DNA from: Tupaia tana
Taxonomy: Eukaryota; Chordata; Mammalia; Scandentia; Tupaiidae
Length of the DNA: 64,000 nt
Reading direction: 5' to 3'
Assembly: GCA_026018925.1 (NCBI GenBank)
Contig: JAKSZU010000004.1
Location: 110,643,489 to 110,707,488 of the forward strand
Each line of letters begins with the position of its first letter. Position 1 is the first letter of the stretch. The position numbers and the translations under genes are program-made. Below, piece by piece: positions 1-12,195 of the stretch. The notes beneath the pieces were generated by a model that worked only from the letters and a program-made list of their open reading frames with translations, was not told the DNA's origin and did not search any database.

Positions 1-144
1 GAGAATACTTTTTCTTGGATTACATTACTAAACACAATTAAGAGAGACTTTGGCTGTCTCCATTCCACATCAGAAAGGAAACACACTAGCTCCTATTCGA
101 AGAAACGTTCTCGTAAAAGGTTTTTCAAAGGGAACACATCTCCC

Positions 145-1105
145 AATGGTCAGAAGTAGAAGAACCTCAAGCCTGAATAAAGCAGGAAATATGTCTCCAT
201 CAAAGGAACACAGTAACTCCCTTCCTTTTCTTGAAAAAAATAGAGGATGTTACCAAAATGTCCGAGATAGAGTTTAGAACATTCATGTTGAACAAGTACT
301 ATGAGCTGGAAAAGAAAAGAGACAATGAACTACAGGAGATGAGAAAGTCCTTCAACGATATGAAGGAAGAAATGCTAAGGAAGAATAAGACGGAACTATT
401 AGAGGTGAAGTCTGTAATACAGGAAATCAAAAACTCTCTCGAAAGTATTAAAAGTCGATTAGACCATGCTGAAGGTCGAATCTCTGATGTAGAAGATAAA
501 ACTTCTGACCTAGAGAAAACCACCAAAAAAATAGAGAAAATAACAAAAAAACATGAAGATCATATACGAGAATTACTAAATTCCATTAGACGTCCTAACA
601 TCCAAATAATTGGTATCCCAGAAGATGAAAAAAACTAATAAGAGCATGGAAAACCTATTCCATGAAATCTTGGAAGAAAATTTCCCAAGCATAAAGAGGC
701 ACTCAAACATCCAGACCCAAGAAATACAAAGGACACCAAATAGAATCAACCCAAGAAGATCTTCCCCTAGGCATATCATAGCCAGACTGGCTAAGACCAC
801 AGATAAAGATAAGATACTAAAACTGGCAAGAGAGAAACGACAAGTTGACTTACAAAGGTCACCCCATCAGGCTAACACTGGACTTCTCAACGGAAACAAT
901 GCAAGCAAGGAAAGAATGGGAAGATGTGCTGAAAGTGTTAAGAGAGAAACAATTTCAACCAAGATTATTGTATCCTGCAAGATTATCCTTCATATGGGAA
1001 AAAAAGATTAAAATCTTCTCAGACAAACAAAACCTGAAAGAATTTGCCAGCACCAGGCCAGTTCTCCATGAAACCCTGAAGAAAGTACTGTTCCAGGAAA
1101 ACTAA
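145..1105 (+). pseudogene. L1 ORF1 (RNA-binding chaperone), frameshifted
   Basis: L1 ORF1p is the trimeric RNA-binding and nucleic-acid chaperone protein of the L1 RNP. Here it is split over at least four frames: 145-277, 231-638, 610-845 and 845-1105. The visible order is a basic N-terminus, a long heptad coiled coil (KKRDNELQEMRKSFNDMKEE and following), then an RRM-like segment around PNIQIIGIPEDE. After that come the conserved stretch QEIQRTPNRINPRRSSPRHI and a C-terminal domain ending at KKVLFQEN. Frameshifts sit near 235, 638 and 845, so no intact protein can be made. Confidence 0.9.
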
Positions 1106-1149
1106 AGAAGTAGCAGCCAGAAACAAAAGAGTAAAAGGCAACTAAGACA

Positions 1150-4100
1150 ATGGCCAACTTAAACATCGGGACAGATCCATTAACATCGATAATAACATTG
1201 AATGTTAATGGATTAAATTCTCCAATCAAGAGACACAGACTGGCTGAATGGGTTAAAAAACAAAAACCCTCTATCTGTTGCCTACAGGAAACCCACTTCA
1301 TGGATAAAGATATACATAGACTGAAAGTGAAGGGTTGGAAAAAGATTTTCCATGCAAATGGGAACCAAAAAAGAGCTGGAATCACAATACTAATCTCTGA
1401 CAAAGTAGGCTTTAAAACAAAAACTGTTCAAAGAGACAAAGAAGGGCACTATATTGTAGTAAAAGGATCAATCGATCAAGAAGATATAACGCTTATTAAT
1501 ATCTATGCGCCTAACACAGGAGCACCCAAATATGTGAAGGAAAGACTGCTAGATCTAAAAAGGGAGATAGACTGCAACACACTAATTGTTGGAGACCTCA
1601 ACACTGCACTATCCCCCCTGGATAGATCATCTAGACAAAAAATAGGTAAAGAGATATCATAAATCAAATGGACTTAACAGACATCTATAGAACTTTCCAT
1701 CCCAAAACCTCGAGATACACTTTTTTCTCGCTGCCACATGGAACATTCTTGAAGATTGACCACATTTTTGGGCACAAAGCAAGCCTCTACAAATTCAAAA
1801 GCATAGAAACTATACCCAGCATCTTCACCGACCATGATGGAATTAAACTTGAGTTTAATTTCAAGAGAAATCCTCAAAAATACTCAAATACATGGAAACT
1901 TAATAACCAACTCCTGAATGACTCCACAACTATGGAAGAAATAAAGACTGAAATCGAAAGGTTCATGGAAGCCAATGACAATGAGGACACGAGTTTCCAT
2001 AACCTTTGGGACACTGCTAAAGCAGTCATAAGAGGGAAGTTCATAGCAATTAGTGCACATAAGAGGAGCATGGAAAGAAGGCAAATGGATCACCTAACAT
2101 CATGCCTCACAGAATTGGAAAAGCAACAGCAAAAAGATCCAAAAAACTCCAAGAGAAAGGAAATAATAAAGATACGAGCAGAAATAAATGAAATAGAAAA
2201 TAAACGAACTATACAGAAAATAAATGAAAGTAAAAGCTGGTTCTTTGAAAAGATAAACAAAATTGATACATCACTAGTGAGACTTATTAAGAAGAAGAGA
2301 GAAAAGAACCAGGTGAATCAGATCTGCAATGAAGCAGGCAAAATAACAACAGACATAGTGAAATAAAAAACATTATTAGAGGATACTATGAACATCTGTA
2401 TGCCAAGAAACAAGATAATTTGGATGAGATGGACAAATTCCTGGACATGTATAATCTACCTAGATTGAGCCAGGAGGATATAGAAAGTCTGAATAGGTCC
2501 ATAGCAAGCCAGGAGATCAAATCAGTTATAAATAACCTCCCAACAAAGAAAAGCCCTGGCCCGGATGGATTCACCTCTGAATTCTACAAAACTTTCAAAG
2601 AAGAGTTAACCCCCATTCTGCTCAAGTTATTTCTAAATATCCAAAAGGGTGAATCTCTCCCTAATTCATTCTATGAAGCCTCTATCACCCTTATCCTTAA
2701 AACAGATAAGGACAGGACAAGGAAGGAAAACTATAGACCAATATCCCTGATGAATATAGACGTTAAGATTCTCAACAAGGTACTAGCAAATCGTATACAA
2801 CAACTTATAAAAAAGATTATACATCATGATCAGGTAGGCTTTATCCCAGGAATGCAAGGTTGGTTCAACATATGCAAAACCATAGATGTAATACACCATA
2901 TTAATAGGAAGAAAGATAAAAACCATATGGTCATATCAATTGATGCAGAAAAAGCATTTGATAAGATACAATATCCCTTCATGATCAAGACTCTCAGCAA
3001 AATGGGCATAGAAGGGTCATTTCTCAACACAATAAAAGCTGTCTATGAAAAATCCATAGCGAACATTATCCTCAATGGAGAAAAGCTGAAAGCTTTTCCA
3101 CTAAAAATGGGTACAAGACAAGGATGTCCACTTTCTCCACTCCTCTTCAATATAGTACTAGAAGCCTTGGCCATTGCAATCAGAAAAGAAGAAAAAATAA
3201 AAGGCATTCAAATAGGAAAAGAAGAGGTGAAACTCCCTCTATTTGCAGATGACATGAATGTATACATAGAAGACCCAATGGTTTCCATAAAAAAAATTCT
3301 GGAAGTAATACATGAACACAGTAACGTTGCAAGATACAAAATTAATATCCAGAAATCTATAGCATTTCTATATACGAACAACAGGCAGACTGAGATAGAA
3401 CTGAAAAAAGTTGTTCCATTTACCATAGCCACAAAAAGTATAAGGTACTTAGGGATAAATCTAACTAAAGAAGTTAAAGACCTCCACAAGGAAAACTATG
3501 AGAAGATAAAAAAAGAAATTGAAAATGACACAAAAAAGTGGAAGGACGTCCCATGTGCCTGGATTGGAAGAATTAATATAATCAAAATGGCAATTTTACC
3601 CAAATTAATCTACCTATTTAATGCAATGCCAATCAAAGTACCAGACACATTCTTCACAGATCTAGGAAAGACAATCATAAAGTTTGTCTGGAATCATAAG
3701 AGACCCCGTATTGCCAAAGCAGTTCTGCACAAGAAGAGTGGAGTGGGCGGCATCTCACTCCCTGACCCAAAAATATACTACAAAGCTGTGGTAATCAAAA
3801 CAGCATGGTACTGGCACAGGAACAGACAGGTGGACCAATGGAACAGAATAGAGTCCCCAGAAATGAATGCTCATACAGCCAACTGATTTTTGACAAGGGG
3901 TACCAGTCAATTCAGTGGAAAAAGGAAAACCTCTTCAGCAAATGGTGCTGGCAAAACTGGATCTCCACTTGCAGAAAGATGAATCTGAACCCCTACCTCT
4001 CACCTCTGACAAAAATAAAGTCAAGGTGGATCAAAGATCTAAATCTAAGACCTCAAACTATGAAACTGCTCCTGGAAAACACCGGGGAAAATCTGGAAGA

Positions 4101-4948
4101 CATTGGGGTAGGGAAAAACTTCTTAAATAAGACTCCCAATGCACAGTCTATAATCCCTAAAATAGACAAGTGGGATTACATCAGACTAAGAAGTTTCTGC
4201 ATGGCAAAAGACACAGTGATTAGTGTGAACAGACAGCCCTCAGAATGGGAAAATATTTTTGTAAACTATGCATCAGACAAGGGACTGATAACCAGAATTC
4301 ACAAGGAACTCAAGCAGCTGTTCTGGAAAAAGTCAATCAATCCTATTAAAAGATGAGAGAATGAGTTGAAAAAACCACTCTCTAAAGATGACATACGAAT
4401 AGCTAAAAGGCATATGAAAAAATGCTCAACATCCCTCATTGTAAGAGAAATGCAGATCAAAACAACAATGAGATATCACCTAACCCCAGTCAGAATGTCT
4501 AAGATTAAAAAAAAAAAAATGATAGAGGGGGTGTGGTGAAAAGGGAACTCTCTTACACTGCTGGTGAGATTGTAAATTGGTCCAACAACTGTGGAGAATA
4601 ATTTGGAGATTCCTCCAAAATCTACAAATAGAACTACTATATGATCCAGTAATCCCACTCCTTGGTATCTACCCGAAGGACAGAAGAATACTTAATCAAA
4701 AAAGTGCTTGCACATCGATGTTTATTGCAGCACTTTTCACGATTGCTAAGTCATGGAAACAACCTAAATGCCCACGAACTGATGAATGGTTAGAAAAACT
4801 GTGGCACATATACTCAATGGAATACTATTCATCCATAAAAAACAACAAAATCCTGGCTTTTGAAAGGAAGTGGATGAATATGGAAGACCTACTGCTGAGT
4901 GAAGCAAGCCCATGCTATGAAGGAGAGGCATTGTATGTCCCCACTTAA
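1150..4948 (+). pseudogene. L1 ORF2 (endonuclease / reverse transcriptase), frameshifted
   Basis: ORF2p nicks target DNA and copies L1 RNA by target-primed reverse transcription. Coding segments lie at 1150-1662 and 1668-2366 (APE-type endonuclease and linker), 2420-3886 (reverse transcriptase), 3805-4356 and 4577-4948 (C-terminal region). Endonuclease motifs seen include NVNGLNSPIKRHR, CCLQETHF and GDLNTALSPLDRSS. The RT has [26 protein letters not shown] and the catalytic FADD at 3242-3253. The C-terminal LLYDPVIPLLGIYPKD block is typical of L1. At least four frame changes (near 1662, 2366, 3880 and 4360-4577) and stops inactivate it. The start at 1150 follows ORF1 by about 45 bp, as usual in L1. 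Confidence 0.93.
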
Positions 4949-5304
4949 TATATACTGAGTGTCTGCACTCTCTCTCTATATATGTATGTATATATACATA
5001 CATATATATGTATATATACACATACATACATATATGTATATATACATATATATGTATGTATGTGTATATATATATATATATTGCTTCTGTTGTTATAGAG
5101 TTATAAAATTATACAAAATTATAAGACATATTTTGAACATTATCTGTAAAATTCAGTATTTTGAAATTTTGAAAGTTGTAAACTGTCGAGAATTACTCCA
5201 TTTATGGAGTATGAGCTAAAATTTTTTGCTATGTAAAGTAAATGTTTGTGGAAAAATGTAAAAATAAATAAATGGAAAAAAAATGAAAAAAAAAAAAAAA
5301 AGAA
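4949..5304 (+). other. L1 3' UTR with CATA/TA tract and A-tail
   Basis: Non-coding 3' UTR of the first L1. Alternating TA, CATA and TGTA repeats at 4970-5085 are followed by AT-rich sequence and a homopolymeric A tail near 5284-5300. Confidence 0.75.
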
Positions 5305-5526
5305 AACTCAGATGAACTCTGTAATGTGTTGGTCCTGGTCTTCAATACACAGAGACAAATATAGAAATAAGTAGAGAGGTCAAGAATATGCTTCTCTGCA
5401 CATGCGTCTGTGTTTGCATGTTTTGTTTACTATTATTAGTCCACCCCCAATAGGATCTGAGAACAATGATTCCTTAAAAACAATTAGCAAAGCTAATTCT
5501 CAAATCTTCATTTCTTTACTTTCTTT
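5305..5526. other. Short anonymous spacer
   Basis: I recognise no gene, RNA or repeat in this stretch between the L1 tail and the following SINE. Confidence 0.5.
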
Positions 5527-5767
5527 TCTTTTTCAGATTTTTGCCATAGGATATGTGCACTCCAGAAAGAGACAGAAAAACAGGGAGAAGGAAAGTGAGA
5601 AATACCCCCCAGGGGCAGGACAGATGGCCACACTGTAATCACTTCTTCAGTCTCCTCTCAGGAATTTGGGCACACACGCACATGTGCCTGGTGGGATTTT
5701 CAAACTGCTGGGTCCAGGACTAGAACAGAGATTGGCCTTGTGGGAGTCTAGCACTTTCACCACTTGG
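5527..5767 (-). repeat. tRNA-derived SINE, long form, old copy
   Basis: Reverse-oriented member of the dominant SINE. From left to right are the Pol III tail region, GAGA-rich segment, the C-run block, TTGGGCACACACGCACATG, then the degenerate B box and the 5' head ending near 5767. It is noticeably more diverged than other copies. Confidence 0.75.
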
Positions 5768-5820
5768 TTGTTTCTTGTACTCTTGTACTCTTATTTCTGT
5801 GTACTACTTTAGTTCCTGCT
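5763..5820 (-). repeat. Short L1/HAL1 inter-ORF fragment
   Basis: About 57 bp nearly identical to 8170-8214, the ORF1 stop/inter-ORF region of the minus-strand HAL1. It differs by an extra TTGTACTC repeat. It sits between two SINEs with no other L1 sequence attached. Confidence 0.5.
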
Positions 5821-5839
5821 GAACCCCTGTTTCTTTCTC

Positions 5840-6072
5840 TTTTTAAGATTTATTGTTTTATATATTCCATGACAGAAGGAGACAGAGAAAGAGAGAGGGG
5901 AACTACCAATGAGGTCCTCAAGCTACAATCCTCTCCTAAGCTTCAGCCAGTCAGGATGACATGTATGTGTGTGCACCTGACATGTACACGGAGACCTCGG
6001 GATTTGAACCTGGGACCTTCTCATATGGCTCAGTATCACGCATATTTCATCAGCACTGCATCACTGTGGCTG
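5840..6072 (-). repeat. Second tRNA-like SINE family member
   Basis: Reverse-oriented SINE: GAGA tract after an AT-rich tail, a middle block ending in a gatttgaacctggga B-box complement, then the 5' head near 6070. It resembles copies at 40636, 43578, 51029 and 52786 rather than the dominant family. Confidence 0.5.
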
Positions 6073-7311
6073 AACTTAGATCTTCGTTTCTAAATCCCAT
6101 TCTCCATTAATGGGACAAGCACTTCTTGGCAAAATAGCTGGTTACAGGGCGGAGAAAGAGAAACTACTAAATGAGACTGGAAAGCTTGGTACCAGAAAGC
6201 AAACTACAGAGGTTGTCAAAAGGTCAACAAAGTCTACTAGAAAAGGGATCCCACTGCCAAATTGCACCAATCTGAGTATCAAAAAGCCATGATTTATAGC
6301 CCTGTGAATAAAATAGTAATTCAGGAGTCCATAGAGATTTAATGAATGTATTAAAAGTTAAAAGTTTGAGGAGATGTGGGATGTTTATGCAGTCTCTAAG
6401 AAACTCCCAACAAAATAGGTGTTAATTGCAACGAAAAGAGGAGTCATTTTAGGTGAAGAAATCTTGCAGACACCACCTTTATCCAGTGATCAAAGTTAAC
6501 ATCATCAGTAAGAAAAAATGAAATTCTGTGCCAACTGATAGGATAGGATGAGAAGGACACAGCTTCCCTCTGTGATATCCTTGTCAAAGATGCCTGTGTG
6601 TAATCAGGGGGAAACATCAAACAACCCCAATTGAAAGATAGTCTACAAAACAGAATGTCTTGTCCTCCTCAGAAGTGTTCGTCATGAAAATTAAGGAAAA
6701 GACCGAGGATTGTTCCAGGCCGAAGGATACATATGGTAACTGAGTGAGCTTAATGACAAGCTGAGCTAGATCCTTCTGTAATAGTCAGTGTTAGGAAACT
6801 GGGGACACACGAATGGGTTCCGAGGGCAGGATGGTGATACTGTGTCAATGCGGATTTCCTCATTCTGAGGTGCTCAGTTCTCCTCAGAGGTAGCTGTCAG
6901 TCCACAGGGCCCCACAATGAGGGGGTGGGTGGAACTTCCTCTGTGTTTGCAGCCACTCTCCATCGCTGGCATTGCTGCCTAGGCTCCACCTTCTATTGGA
7001 TCAGCTGGGATACTTGATTCTCATGGAAGTGGGACCCTACTGTTGTGTGATTGTTTCATTGGATACTGCAATGTGGCAGTGGTGGAAATGGGGTGCACAG
7101 TGGATGTGGTGTCTTCCCAGGACCAACACCCTTTCCTACCCCCACCCATGGAGGGATTGCCTTCCATGAGGTACATCCCCAGTGCAGCAAAGGCTGGGGA
7201 CTGCTGGAAGAGAGTATCCTTATATGAAAGAAACACACGCTAAAGGTTCTGGGATGATGCAGGTGGAGGCATTCGGTTGGCAACTTATCCTTAAATGGGA
7301 CAAGATAAAAA
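6073..7311. other. Anonymous intergenic sequence
   Basis: No gene or recognisable repeat could be supported here. Open frames are short and mutually overlapping on both strands, for example near 6972-7283, with no domain signature. Confidence 0.5.
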
Positions 7312-8202
7312 TGATTGCATTGTACTTTTAAAAAAATTATTTACTTACAGTAATTCACTATACATCAAATACAATCTACAAAATGAGATTTTACATCCAA
7401 TATACATTGTATATTGACTCAGTCAAGGATATTACCATACATGTTATCATCAACAAATAATTTTCTATTTCTTGTTTCTTATATATTTTGCTTTCCTCCC
7501 TCTTGACTCCCTACCTCTCACCCTCTGCCAACTCTCCCCCTTCTCCCACATTGTCTCTGGTATATACAATTGTTTTCCATTCCATTATTTTTTTTTACAT
7601 TTTATTGATTCACTAAATATCTTAATTAATTTAAAGACTTTCGATATTAAGCACAGCTGATATATACATATTTAAGAATGCATGTCTGGCTTTAGGTGTA
7701 AACCTCAGTGAGTAAAGTGAACATGCTATATATAAAGTAGTACCTTGCTGGGGCTATATAGCTTACTGTAGTCATAAAATAGATATTAATAAGTATTTTA
7801 ATGCATTTTTTTAATTTCAAAAAAGTTTTAGTTTTAATAGATCAAAATAAAAAAATGTTAAGAGAAATTTGCTTAAAACTTAAAGCCAGGAAAAAGGTTA
7901 GGATTGAGTTCAAATAGTAGGTAGATGAACCTATCAGCAGTTCAAGAGAAGACAAAAATCCTTAAATATGGAAATCAAAGCATCAAAGAAAATCAGTAAT
8001 GTTTTAGTCTAAAATTTAAAAATTCTATTTCACTAGTTCAGACTCATGTAATTAATCTCTCTTCTACTGAATTAGCAGTGTTACTGTAGTCTGATTTTTC
8101 TTTTTAACCTCTGGAAGTTAACATTCAGCTCTGGACTTGTCCCTGTCATGAGGCTGGCCATCCTCTTGGTTGTTTCTTGTACTCTTATTTCTGTGTACTA
8201 CT

Positions 8203-9235
8203 TTAGTTCCTGATATAGCAATCCAGCTCTCCCTTCAGCACTTTTTGGAGAGCTGGTATGCTGTTGGTAAATTCTTTCAGGTTTTGTTTACCTGAGAATA
8301 TTTTTGTCTTTTTTTCCCCCATATGAAATATAGTCTTGCTGGGTATAGTATTTTTGGTTAAAATTGTTTTTCACTTAACACTTCAAATATATTTTCCCAT
8401 TCCTTTCTTGTTTGCATTGTTTCCAATGAGAGATTTGGCATTAGCCTTATGGGATATCCTTTGAAAGTAACTTAACGTTTCTCTCTTGCCAATTTTAGTA
8501 TCTTGTCTCTGTCTGTGGTTTTGGTCAATGTGGCTATGATGTGCCTTGGGGAAGATCTTCCTGGGTCAATTCTATGTGGGGTCCTTTGTATTTCTTATTT
8601 CTTGGGTCTGGATATTTGAGTGCCTCTCTAGGTTTGGAAAATTTTCTTCCAGGATTTCATGGATTAGATTATCAATGCCCTTATTAGTTTCTTCACCTTC
8701 TGGGATACTGACGATCTGTGTGTTTGGGCGCTTAATGGTATCTAGTATTACTCGTATGTTATTCTCACATTTTTGGGTTATTTTCTCAGTCTTTTTGGTG
8801 AAATTTTCTAGGTCAGAGGTTCTATCTTCTACATTAGAGATTCAATCTTCCGAATGATCTAATCTGCTTTTGATATTTTCAAGGGAGGTTTTGATTTCCT
8901 GTATTACAGCCTTCATCTCTAACAATTCCATTTGATTCTTTTTTATGATGTGTATCTCCTCTTTCAGATCATGCAAGAACTTCCTCACCTTCTGGAACTC
9001 AGTGTCTCTTTTCTCCTGCATCTTCTGGAGTTTTTTTGTTTTTGTTTTTTTTTTCTCTATTCTCTCATATCTCTGTTAGCTTTGTCACCATGAATATTTT
9101 AGATTCTTTATCTGATATTTCCATGAGTTAACTTGTATTCTTTGTGGAGGAAGAGGAGTTATTCTTTTCCATTAAAGGAGAGATATTTCCTTTATTTTTC
9201 ATATTTCTTCTGCCTCTGTGGTGGTTTCTGGTCAT
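8203..9235 (-). pseudogene. HAL1 ORF1, frameshifted
   Basis: Start ATG at 9235 gives MTRNHHRGRRNM and the serine-rich NNSSSSTKN segment shared with the 54196 copy. The antisense of the coiled coil lies around 8850-9000, the RRM around 8700, and the conserved arginine-rich SPRHI region near 8540. The C-terminus ends at a TAA near 8205. The length is not a multiple of three and several stops interrupt it, so it is not translatable as a whole. Confidence 0.8.
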
Positions 9236-10376
9236 CTGATGGATTATATACTTTTTTCTTTGCTTGTTTTTTACTGTGTCCCAGGCTTCTTTATTTAAGA
9301 ACAAAGTGATGAGTGTCATAGGGACAAAAATCAAGAGCATCATTTAACTTCAACTTCACTCCAACCAGTTTCCCCAAAACTCCCTACCACCACCCTTTGT
9401 GTCCCCAATGCCTTCCTTAGTGAATGAAGAACTCGATCCCCAAAGCCCTGGTACATACACTCCAGGTTCTCTTCCCCTGGCTTCTCCCCTTTCCCTGCTC
9501 CCCATTTTAAGGAAAGGCAGGCATCTCAATTGGAATGCATGGGAGAACCCAGAGTGGTGACAGAGACCAAGGGAAAGGCTTCCCCCTCAGAGGAAGGGAC
9601 CAAGGAGTACAGCATGGTAAAATGAGGGCTCCCATAGCCTGGGGTACCAAAATGGGGCCCTGGGGTGAGAGGAAAGGATATTGGTCCCCCTGAGAAAGGA
9701 GACCCAGCAGCCTCGAAATCTTCTCATGGTACATAGTCGCTGCTCGACCTCTTGCCCTTCTAGCGGCGGTTACAGAACCACACTCGGACCACGTCTGAGC
9801 AATCAGAGGGATCGCAGGAGAAGGTGACCTGCAGTCTGTAAACAGTACCATTTTTCTCCCTTTGCATAACTAATTCAATGAAAATTGAGGATTAGTCTGA
9901 CTCTAAAAGTATTCAGCTATTTGGCTACTGAACACCTAGACATCTAGAAAATAAGTCTATGGAGGCTGAGCAGAAAAGTGAGAAAGGTAAAAAGAAAAGG
10001 AAAAGGAATAGAAAAAAAAGAAGGGGGGAAAGACAAAAACAATAAGAAAAAGAGAAGAAACAATTTTTTGTCAAAAAATGAAAACCACACAGCGCTAGTG
10101 TACTGCACATCACAGGAATGGGGCCTCTTGTAATTCAAATATAGTTGGCTGCTGATTGGCTTATCCTATTGTGGCAGGGTATAGGTAAGAATTAGAAAGA
10201 CAAAAGAACAGCAGAGAGCTAAGTTTAAAAATAAAAAAAAAATTAAAAAAATATAGAGAGAGAGATGGAAAGAGACAGAGAGAATAAGTAGGGTGTTTTA
10301 ACCTGGCTCCTGGCTGGACTGGGGAGCAGGAGGGTGAAGTCTGGGCAGAGGGTCTTTGGTGGTCAAAATCCAAATG
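9236..10376 (-). other. HAL1 5' UTR (minus)
   Basis: About 1.1 kb upstream of ORF1 and inside the target duplications. It is GC-rich near 9500-9850 and pyrimidine-rich (on the minus strand) near 9950-10300. Presumed to carry the internal promoter, although no element was proven. Confidence 0.55.
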
Positions 10377-10392
10377 TGATTGTATTGTACTT

Positions 10393-10640
10393 AATTTTTT
10401 TTTTTTTTTTTTTTTTTTTTTGTAGTTTGAGATTGTTTTAAGAAAAATGTTCTAAGACCAGAAAACCCAGTATAGAGGTAGTCCAGGATTGTGGTGACTT
10501 TCTGCATGTTTGGCGTCTGTGCTGTGCCCTCCTCCGCCTCTACCAGCCACTCTGAGGGACCTGTCGCAGGAACAGTCATCTGAGAAATCAATCTCTATTT
10601 CTGGAAAGACATTGAAAGTCACTTTTTCTTTAGGCATTCA
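10393..10640 (-). pseudogene. Possible retrocopy fragment of an unidentified mRNA
   Basis: On the minus strand a 250-bp segment ends in a 29-base poly(A), seen as the plus-strand T run at 10393-10421. It can be read as two overlapping frames (MPKEKVTFNVFPEIEIDF, then SEWLVEAEEGTAQTPNMQ) joined by one frameshift near 10580. The parent gene was not recognised. The tail could also be the target at which the adjacent HAL1 inserted. Confidence 0.35.
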
Positions 10641-10655
10641 AAATGAGATGAGGGA

Positions 10656-10915
10656 GGGACCAGCAGTTAGCGTAATGGCTAAGTCGCTGGACTCCCACGT
10701 AGTCGACTGTGGTTCGAGTCCCGGACCTGGTGGCTTAAAACTCACGCCGGGCGCGTGTGCGTGCGTGCCCAAGATCCCAAGAGGAGAACGGAGGAGAAGG
10801 GATTGCAGAGTGGCCATCCCCCCTGGGGGGTGATTTCTCGCTTTCTCTCTCTCTGTCTCTGTCTGTCTGGCGAGCACACGCGCCCTATAACAAAAACCTC
10901 TCAAAAAAAAAAAAA
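10656..10915 (+). repeat. tRNA-derived SINE, long form, with TSD
   Basis: Full-length copy. The tRNA-like head has an A box (TAGCGTAATGG) and B box (GGTTCGAGTCC). Then come GTGGCTTAAAACTCACG, the palindromic CCCCCCTGGGGGG block, a CT-rich stretch, GCGCCCTATAACAAAAACC and the A tail. The 15-bp target duplication AAATGAGATGAGGGA (10641-10655) recurs at 10916-10930 with one change. Confidence 0.9.
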
Positions 10916-10922
10916 AAATGAG

Positions 10923-12195
10923 ATAAGGGAAAAGCAATTTCAACCAAGATTACTGTACCCGGCAAGATTATCCTTCATATGGGAAGAAAAGACAAGAACA
11001 TTCTCAGATAAACAAAACCTGAAAGAATTTACCAACACCAGACCAGATCTCCATGAAGTTCTTCAGGGAGTGCTATATCAGGAAAATTAAATACAGACAC
11101 AGAAATAAGAGTTCAAAAACTAAGAAATGGCCAATCGTAGGACAAGTCTGGAGTTGAATATTGTATCCCAGAATTTAATCGGGAAGATCAAACCACAACA
11201 GAAGATGAAAGTACATGAGACTGAACTAGTGAGATAGAACTTTATGACTTTTGATTAAAACATTGCTGATTTTCTCCTAGGCTTTGTTTTCCAGTTTTAA
11301 GGATTTTTATCCTGTCTTGAGCTGATGATAGGTTGATGTTCCTACAATTTAAACAGAATCCTAACCTGTTTCCTGGCTTTAAGTATTAAGCAAAGTTCCT
11401 TATCATTTCTTTGATTTATTAAAGCTAAAACTGCTTTTCTTTAAATTAAAAAGTATATTAAAAGTACCTAATTAATGACCATAGTAAGGTATATAGCATC
11501 AGCTAGGTGCTACCTTATAGTGTATTCATTCTACTCAGTTTCACACCTAAAGTCAGGCATGTTTTCACAGGTATGTATATAAAAGCTGAACTTACTATTG
11601 AAAGTAGATTATCTAAGAAATTTTGTGAGTCGGGACCAGCAGTTGGTGTAATGGCTGTGTCATTGGACTCCCATGTAGTCAACCACGGTTCAAGTCCCAG
11701 ACCTAGTGGCTTAAACTCACGCCAGGCACATATGCATGAGTGCCCAAGATCCCAAGAGGAGAATGAAGAGGAAGGGATTGCAGTGGGGCCATCCCCCCGG
11801 GGGGTGGATTTCTTGCTTTCTGTCTCTCTCTGTCTTTCTGGCAAGCTCATGCACCCTATAGCAAAAACCTCTCAAAAAAAAAAAAAAAAAAAAAGTTTCA
11901 GAAGAAAATTTGAGGGCACTCATAATTAGATTTTAGCTTTATCCATATTTTTAGTTTAAGGTATTTTGTGAATCAATAAAATGTGGAAAAAAGGTTTAGT
12001 ATGGAAGGGAGAAAAGGGAAAGAAAAAACAAGTAAAAGTATGCTTAATTGGCAAAAAAAAATGAGAAGCTATTTGCTGATAAGTTATTAATATCTTTGGC
12101 TTGATTGACATGCACAGTATCTGTGCTGGAAAAAGAAATGTTGCACACTGTAAAGATGTGATTAAATGTAAATAAATAAATAAATTTTAAAAGTG
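10923..12195 (+). mobile_element. HAL1-like element, 5'-truncated, interrupted by a SINE
   Basis: It begins inside the ORF1 C-terminal region (FNQ..LYPARLSF-like codons at 10936). ORF1 ends at TAA near 11090, then the sequence passes through AAGAAATGGCCAATCG into the family 3' UTR. That UTR is broken by a SINE at 11632-11894 and ends in an AATAAATAAATAAA tail near 12190. ORF2 is absent, with the same junction as the other HAL1 copies. Confidence 0.78.
11632..11894 (+). repeat. tRNA-derived SINE, long form
   Basis: Complete head, palindromic block (CCCCCCGGGGGG), CT-rich tail and poly(A) at 11875-11894. Inserted into the HAL1 3' UTR. Confidence 0.88.

Larger units (their letters stand above)
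1..5304 (+). mobile_element. LINE-1 with ORF1 and ORF2, degenerate, 5' end beyond window
   Basis: The window opens inside an L1 5' region. Broken ORF1 (about 145-1105) and ORF2 (1150-4948) are followed by a 350-bp 3' UTR containing a TA/CATA-rich tract (4970-5085) and a terminal A-rich tail at 5279-5304. Its 3' UTR shares no obvious sequence with the 3' UTR of the ORF1-only elements further along, so it belongs to a different L1 lineage. It cannot be autonomous, with several frameshifts in both ORFs. Confidence 0.92.
7328..10376 (-). mobile_element. HAL1-like (ORF1-only L1), minus strand, near full length, with TSDs
   Basis: The element is bounded by a 16-bp target duplication with one mismatch, TGATTGCATTGTACTT at 7312-7327 and TGATTGTATTGTACTT at 10377-10392. 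Read on the minus strand it has a 5' UTR (10376-9236), ORF1 (9235-8203), the start of an ORF2-like reading frame a few codons long, then directly a 3' UTR (about 8160-7328). No endonuclease or reverse-transcriptase sequence is present. The same ORF1-to-3'UTR junction recurs in the copies at 10923, 16198 and 53576, so the absence of ORF2 is a family property rather than a private deletion. Confidence 0.85.

Noticed and set aside
2420..3886. The 488-codon reverse transcriptase frame as a functional gene
   Set aside because: It is one segment of an L1 ORF2 with frameshifts on both sides, and the endonuclease lies in other frames.
4970..5085. CATA/TA alternating tract as a regulatory element or CRISPR-like repeat
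   Set aside because: It is simple sequence inside an L1 3' UTR. There are no spacers or regular units, and the genome is mammalian.
10656..10730. SINE heads as tRNA genes
   Set aside because: The A and B boxes are tRNA-like, but the segments lack a foldable anticodon arm and acceptor stem. They are joined to the SINE body in every copy.
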